A stretch of 9,669 nucleotides of DNA from Phycisphaerae bacterium (GTDB lineage Bacteria > Planctomycetota > Phycisphaerae > UBA1845 > UTPLA1), in contig JAFGQA010000311.1 of NCBI GenBank assembly GCA_016935885.1, forward strand, positions 1 through 9,669, in the 5' to 3' direction. The notes under the pieces are model-generated. The model did no database searches, was not told the DNA's origin, and saw only the letters and a list, made by a program, of their open reading frames with translations. Every line of letters begins with the position of its first letter. Positions within the stretch are counted from its first letter, which is position 1. Of the stretch, positions 5,998 to 9,669 are shown piece after piece. Both the position numbers and the translations under genes were made by a program.

Positions 5998-6330
5998 CTA
6001 CTCCACGTAGCAGGTTACGAGTCGGGGCTGGTCGTCACCAGCCTCGATCAGCCATATGGCCAATACCACCCTACTCCCTTTGGGCCCGCCCAATTGTAGG
6101 CGCATTTCGTATTTGCGCCCGTACTGGCTCTCCTGTCCCGGCTGAACTTCCTGGTTCCTCGCACCCTCCAAAAGGGCGTTCTTCAGGATGAGGTAATCAT
6201 CACGCGTAATGCCCACCAGACGCTGGAACAAGGCGGCATGATGCCGACCAACGGGATGGGCCGGGTTCAGCACATAGTCGAGAAGCTTGGCATCGTCGAC
6301 GATCGCATGTTGGCCGTTCGGGAGTTTCAC
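5998..6330 (-). CDS. DUF6883-like small protein
   Basis: This 110-residue protein starts at GTG with AGGA (6339-6342 on the plus strand) 8 nt before it. No ATG gives a better start: the frame is open far upstream, but only as an antisense shadow of the toroid gene. The sequence begins KLPNGQHAIVDDAKLLDYVL, then NPAHPVGRHHAALFQRLVG, and later YGRKYEM and RPLVTCYV-like end strands (actual: QPRLVTCYVE). The N-terminal KLPN, the HPxGRHxAxxF motif and the closing xPRLxxCYV strand fit DUF6883, a domain I also associate with ends of large secreted toxins in some bacteria. The HPVGRHH motif (about residues 26-32) could be catalytic, but this is unproven. First gene of a two-gene operon with DUF4926; divergent from the toroid gene 102 bp away. 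Confidence 0.78.
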   Translation of the reverse strand: MKLPNGQHAIVDDAKLLDYVLNPAHPVGRHHAALFQRLVGITRDDYLILKNALLEGARNQEVQPGQESQYGRKYEMRLQLGGPKGSRVVLAIWLIEAGDDQPRLVTCYVE

Positions 6331-6432
6331 GCACTCAATCCTACCCCAAGAACTGAAGGGATGATAGCCCCGCCTCGCCCGCCAAGCCGGCCGGCTGTCC
6401 GCGCCGCTTCGGGGGAAGTAAAATGACCCCCG
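6331..6432. promoter_or_regulatory. Divergent intergenic region before the toroid gene
   Basis: This 102-bp gap separates two divergent starts and should carry promoters for both, but I see no clear boxes. GGGGGAAG (about 6411-6418) is well placed for an ATG at 6423, not for the ATG at 6433 that opens the long gene; the ATG at 6423 leads into another frame of 78 codons, rich in Pro. The true start of the long gene is thus somewhat uncertain. Confidence 0.4.
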
Positions 6433-8313
6433 ATGACCCGCCCATCCCATTCGCCCTCCGGCACCCCATCTCGCCCGCCCCCCCTCCGCCGGCGCGGACG
6501 CTCGCCCGCCCTGCTCCGCGCCGTGGCGGTCCTCTGCTGCGTCGTCCCGCCCGCGGCAACCACCTGCTCCCCGGCAATGGCCGGCCAACCCTCCCACGAT
6601 CCCCTCGGCAATCGCGACCAGGCAAAGCACGACGAAGCACTGAAGCGTTTCGGCGGTGACCAAAAGACCGAGCGGGCCGTGGCCGACGGGCTGGCCTGGC
6701 TGGCGGCGCATCAACGGGCCGACGGCGTGTGGGACCGAACGGGCTTCGACAAGCTGTGTCCACCGCACGACCGGTGCAGCCAGACCGCCCTGACGCGAAG
6801 GCAGAAGACGTGCGACGTTGGCGTCAGCGCCTTGGCGGCGCTGGCCTTCCTCGGCGCGGGCTATACGCACGAAGATGGGCAATACGCCCAGACGTTGGAG
6901 AAGGCCTTCGAGTACATCCTCGCCCAGCAGGACCGAAGCGGCAGTTTCTCGACCGGCAGCGGCCTGCAAATGTACAACGACGCGATCGCCACGCTGGCGA
7001 TCGCCGAGGCGTACGCCTTGACGGGCGACCGCGTCTTCGTCGAGCCGCTCAAGGCCGCGGTCCGTCACCTCGAACGCGCCCAGCAGAAAGGCGGCGGCTG
7101 GGACTACACGGCCGATACGCAAACCGGCCGGAACGACACGTCCATCACCGGCTGGGTGTTGATGGCGCTGAAGGCTGCCCAGGCGGCCGGCGTGCCCTGC
7201 TCGTCGGAGACGCGTTTTCGGCTGATCGAGCACTTCGACCGGGCCACCGAGCCGGCGGGTCGCGTTCGGTATGCCAACAAGCGCGCGGCAAGCGAATCCA
7301 ATCCCGATGTCAGTCCATACACCTTCAGATATGGTCCGGCGATGACCGCGGTGGGCCTGTACGCCCGCAGCGCGCTGGGCTTTCGTAAGGATGATGGCCC
7401 GGCCCAGCGGCAGGCCGCGTTGCTGCTGGGCGACCTACCGGACCTGTCGCGGCTGCGCGGTGGCGATCCGACCGGCCTGCACAACGAGTACTACTGGTAC
7501 TATGGCACGCTGGCGATGTTCAACCTCGGCGGCGACGCGTGGCGGCAGTGGAACCAGGCCCTCCGTAGGACCGTGCTCGAATACCAGGAGCGGCCCACGC
7601 GCAAGGATGGCAGCAGAAGGCACAGCTATGGCAGTTGGCCGGCGTTCGGCCGCGGCTGGGGCAAGTGGGGCCGCACGGGCAGCCGCATCTACTCGACGGC
7701 GATCAACACGCTGACGCTGGAGATCTACTACCGGTACGTGCCGGCGTACCTGTCGCCGCGTGGGCTGATCGGCCCGGGCGAGATGCGCAAACAGATCGCC
7801 AGACTCGGCCCGGTGCACCATGCCGAGATGCTGAGGATTGCGCTGCGTCTGCACATGGACACGGCGGAACCGGTGCTGCTGGACTTCGTCGAGTCGCCCG
7901 ACGCGAGTGTTCAGTTGGAGGCAGCGTTGGCCTTGACGAAGCTCGGCTCGCCGATCGGCAAGGCGGCGCTCTCGCGCCTGCGGCGCGGCGCCAAGGCCAA
8001 GGACGTCCGCCGGATCGATGGCGCGCTGGCCGCGTTCGTCGAGCCGCCTTTGAGCGTGACCTACGGCAAGGTCACGCAGATCAATCCACAGGCGCGGATG
8101 TTCCTGTTTGACACCGGGGGGCGGCCGGTGTACTACCGCCAGCGCGTGGTCGTCCTGCGAGAAGGCCGCCCGATCGCCAAGGCACGGATCAACCGCCGGT
8201 TTACGGCCCAGAAGGCCGCCGCCGCAGTGATCCTGGAGGCCACGGGCCGCATCAGGACGGGTGACACCGTCGGGACACGAGCGGCGGAGACGGCAGCAGA
8301 AGATGGCTCCTGA
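6433..8313 (+). CDS. Secreted prenyltransferase/squalene-oxidase-repeat (alpha/alpha toroid) protein
   Basis: This 626-residue protein has a long basic N-region (RRRGR, about residues 19-23), a hydrophobic stretch (ALLRAVAVLCCVV) and an AMA-GQ-type cleavage site near 50, so it is probably exported. Residues about 75-440 carry repeats of the squalene-cyclase/prenyltransferase toroid: GLAWLAAHQRADGVWD, AFEYILAQQDRSGSF, HLERAQQKGGGWDY and NDTSITGWVLMALKAA. The acidic DXDD motif of true squalene-hopene cyclases was not seen, so a terpene-cyclase activity is doubtful; planctomycetes have many such proteins of unknown role. Residues about 455-530 look like HEAT-type helices, and the last about 90 form a beta-rich domain (SVTYGKVTQINPQARMFLF to IRTGDTVG). 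An in-frame stop lies 6 nt before this ATG. The 3' end overlaps the uracil-DNA glycosylase gene by 11 bp. Confidence 0.82.
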   Translation: MTRPSHSPSGTPSRPPPLRRRGRSPALLRAVAVLCCVVPPAATTCSPAMAGQPSHDPLGNRDQAKHDEALKRFGGDQKTERAVADGLAWLAAHQRADGVWDRTGFDKLCPPHDRCSQTALTRRQKTCDVGVSALAALAFLGAGYTHEDGQYAQTLEKAFEYILAQQDRSGSFSTGSGLQMYNDAIATLAIAEAYALTGDRVFVEPLKAAVRHLERAQQKGGGWDYTADTQTGRNDTSITGWVLMALKAAQAAGVPCSSETRFRLIEHFDRATEPAGRVRYANKRAASESNPDVSPYTFRYGPAMTAVGLYARSALGFRKDDGPAQRQAALLLGDLPDLSRLRGGDPTGLHNEYYWYYGTLAMFNLGGDAWRQWNQALRRTVLEYQERPTRKDGSRRHSYGSWPAFGRGWGKWGRTGSRIYSTAINTLTLEIYYRYVPAYLSPRGLIGPGEMRKQIARLGPVHHAEMLRIALRLHMDTAEPVLLDFVESPDASVQLEAALALTKLGSPIGKAALSRLRRGAKAKDVRRIDGALAAFVEPPLSVTYGKVTQINPQARMFLFDTGGRPVYYRQRVVVLREGRPIAKARINRRFTAQKAAAAVILEATGRIRTGDTVGTRAAETAAEDGS

Positions 8314-9184
8314 CACCAATGATGACACCGCCAAGGCACTGCGGTGCCGCTTCGAGGCGGACGCGTTTCTCGGTGCCGGCGCGCTACCGGTCCGCATCCC
8401 TGAGCACGTCCCTGCTCCACAGCAGCGCACGTCGGGGCTGCTGAGCCGACCCACCGATACGGTTACCACCGCTGCTGATAGTGACGAGTACGGTAGGCCA
8501 GGTCAGCGGGCCCGACCGACGGCCGGAGCCTGCGCCCCGTCCGCGCCGCGCCCGGCCGTCAGCCCCGAGGAGGCCGAGCAGCGTCGTGTACAACTCGAAC
8601 AGATGGACGCCGACGAGGTGAAGCCCTGCACGCGGTGCGGCCTCGCCACGACGCGCACCAAGACTGTGTTCGGCCAGGGCAGCCCGACGGCACGGATCGT
8701 CTTCGTCGGCGAGGCCCCAGGACATGACGAGGATGTCAGTGGAGAGGCCTTCGTCGGCCGCGCCGGCAGATTGCTGACCGACATGATTCAGAAGGGCATG
8801 GGCCTGCGCCGGGAGGACGTCTACATCTGCAACGTCCTCAAGTGCCGCCCGCCGAACAACCGCACCCCGGCCCTCGACGAGATCGCCGCGTGCAAAGACT
8901 ACCTGTACCGGCAGCTCGAGATCATCCATCCGGAGGTGATCATCGCCCTGGGCGCGCCGGCCGCCCAAACGTTGCTCGGCACGCGGGACGGGATCGGCCG
9001 CCTCCGCGGCCACTTCCATGACTTCTATCCCGGCGGCAGCGCCTTGATGGGCGACGCCATCCCGCTGATGCCCACCTATCACCCCGCCTACTTGCTCCGC
9101 AGTCCCGGCGAGAAGGCGAAGGCCTGGGTGGATCTAAAGACGGTCATGGCGCGATTGGGCATCCCGATCCCCACGCGGCGCTGA
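8303..9184 (+). CDS. Uracil-DNA glycosylase, family 4 (4Fe-4S), with N-terminal extension
   Basis: This 293-residue protein removes uracil from DNA as the first step of base-excision repair. Motif 1 GEAPGHDEDVSGEAFVG (136-152) is of the family-4 type (family 5 has GLAPG), and motif 2 is HPA (260-262). Four cysteines fit the 4Fe-4S cluster: C109 and C112 (CTRC), C181 and C197; the 16-residue spacing of the last two matches the known family-4 enzymes. NVLKCRPPNNR (177-187) and VIIALGAPAAQTLLG (212-226) are also typical. The first about 100 residues are an extension: a short helix (ALRCRFEADAFLGAGALPV) then an Ala/Pro/Thr-rich linker, which makes the protein longer than the usual about 200 residues. 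I chose the ATG at 8303, overlapping the previous gene by 11 bp; the ATG at 8261 is possible. No strong ribosome binding site is seen, so coupling is likely. Confidence 0.92.
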   Translation: MAPDTNDDTAKALRCRFEADAFLGAGALPVRIPEHVPAPQQRTSGLLSRPTDTVTTAADSDEYGRPGQRARPTAGACAPSAPRPAVSPEEAEQRRVQLEQMDADEVKPCTRCGLATTRTKTVFGQGSPTARIVFVGEAPGHDEDVSGEAFVGRAGRLLTDMIQKGMGLRREDVYICNVLKCRPPNNRTPALDEIAACKDYLYRQLEIIHPEVIIALGAPAAQTLLGTRDGIGRLRGHFHDFYPGGSALMGDAIPLMPTYHPAYLLRSPGEKAKAWVDLKTVMARLGIPIPTRR

Positions 9185-9260
9185 CATTCAAATCAAGGAC
9201 CTGCGGGCACAGATCCTCGGGCATGCTTCCTGATCCGTGTCGTCAGGTATCTCGCGAAGA

Positions 9261-9369
9261 CTACATGACCGATTGTGCCGTTTGGCCGGCCTGCTAGCTT
9301 GCCGTTTGGCGGACCTGCCCGCAGGCGGGCGAGTCAACCGTTTACGTTGTTTTTGCGCGGCTCCTTGGC
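9261..9369 (+). repeat. Composite repeat copy C, module X
   Basis: This is module X in forward orientation: ACATGACCGATTGTGCCG, TTGCCGTTTGGCGGACCTGC, GTCAACCGTTTACGTTG and the end GCGCGGCTCCTTGGC. It matches copies A (minus strand) and B. A short insertion (CTAGCTTGC region) lies between the two Pro/Gly-rich hairpins. Spurious open frames across it are not genes. It begins 77 bp after the glycosylase stop. Confidence 0.75.
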
Positions 9370-9472
9370 AGCCCGTGGCAAGACTGTGGCACCGGCGCCA
9401 AAGCCGGTGGTTTTCATGGTCGGGAAGGGCGTTTCCGAACCGCTGTTTTCCCTTTCACCACGGGCTGTTAGG
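9369..9472 (+). repeat. Composite repeat copy C, module Y
   Basis: Bounded by perfect 10-bp inverted arms, CAGCCCGTGG (9369-9378) and CCACGGGCTG (9458-9467), with TTAGG after the right arm. It contains the hairpin CACCGGCGCCAAAGCCGGTG and the word GGCGTTTCCGAACCGCTGTT, both shared with copy A. Here Y follows X, whereas in copy A, read on the same strand, Y precedes X. Confidence 0.82.
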
Positions 9473-9669
9473 GCCCGACTGCCGCACCACGTGTTTGTCG
9501 GTGGCGGGAACGGGATCCCTGATAGGGCAGTGATCGGTTGAGTGCAGCACGGTCGTCTCGCTTGTGTCCTCGCCGCCTCTGGCTGATTTTCGACAGCACG
9601 ATTTTGTAATTGTCGTTGGGGCGAGTGGTTACGATGTCAGGACATGGGCTTGGCACTACACAAGTCGGA
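9473..9669. other. Right edge, no supported gene
   Basis: I see no gene I can support. A minus-strand frame (9468-9656) has no recognisable motif and runs into the repeat. A gene could start near the right edge (ATG at 9634 or 9644), but too little sequence is left to judge. Confidence 0.35.

Noticed and set aside
6433..8313. Squalene-hopene cyclase
   Set aside because: The toroid repeats fit, but no DXDD catalytic motif was found and the protein carries a signal peptide and extra C-terminal domains.

Overview
The window is GC-rich bacterial DNA that looks like a planctomycete, probably an uncultured member of the Phycisphaerae/Sedimentisphaerales type. This is an inference. It rests on the dispersed GTGGCAC-type hairpin repeats, a secreted alpha/alpha-toroid (squalene-cyclase-like) protein, and the scattered small accessory genes. 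No rRNA, tRNA, CRISPR array or complete insertion sequence was seen.

Layout. Positions 1-220 hold no gene I can support. Positions 221-445 are a composite inverted-repeat element (modules X and Y, copy A). A short plus-strand hydrogenase operon follows: a [NiFe]-hydrogenase maturation protease (464-1021) overlaps by 10 bp a Tat-exported [NiFe]-hydrogenase small subunit (1012-2133). The small subunit keeps all its Fe-S ligands and carries an unusual C-terminal stretch with two CxxCH haem motifs. That stretch breaks off at the 3' tail of an IS5-like transposase (about 2151-2297). No large catalytic subunit is in the window. Hairpins and a second composite repeat (copy B, 2457-2674) follow, and one arm of this repeat supplies the stop codon of the next gene.

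The middle holds two divergent genes: a minus-strand DUF3750-like lipoprotein (2668-3231) and a plus-strand STAND-type P-loop ATPase with TPR repeats (3532-5643). The TPR part is built of 120-bp tandem units. Convergent to it is a tight minus-strand pair, DUF6883 then DUF4926 (6330 down to 5785), 3 bp apart and apparently translationally coupled; this pair is a candidate two-gene module of unknown function.

The right part is a plus-strand operon: a secreted prenyltransferase/squalene-oxidase-repeat protein (6433-8313) and an overlapping family-4 uracil-DNA glycosylase with a 4Fe-4S cluster (8303-9184). A third composite repeat (copy C, 9261-9472) follows, with the two modules in the opposite order to copy A. 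The last 197 bp hold no supported gene.

The genes do not form one pathway. The picture is an accessory region cut up by small non-autonomous palindromic elements, with three points of interest: a broken haem-bearing hydrogenase small subunit, a STAND-TPR ATPase beside a lipoprotein gene, and the DUF6883-DUF4926 pair. Assignments come from recognising motifs by eye; no database search was possible.
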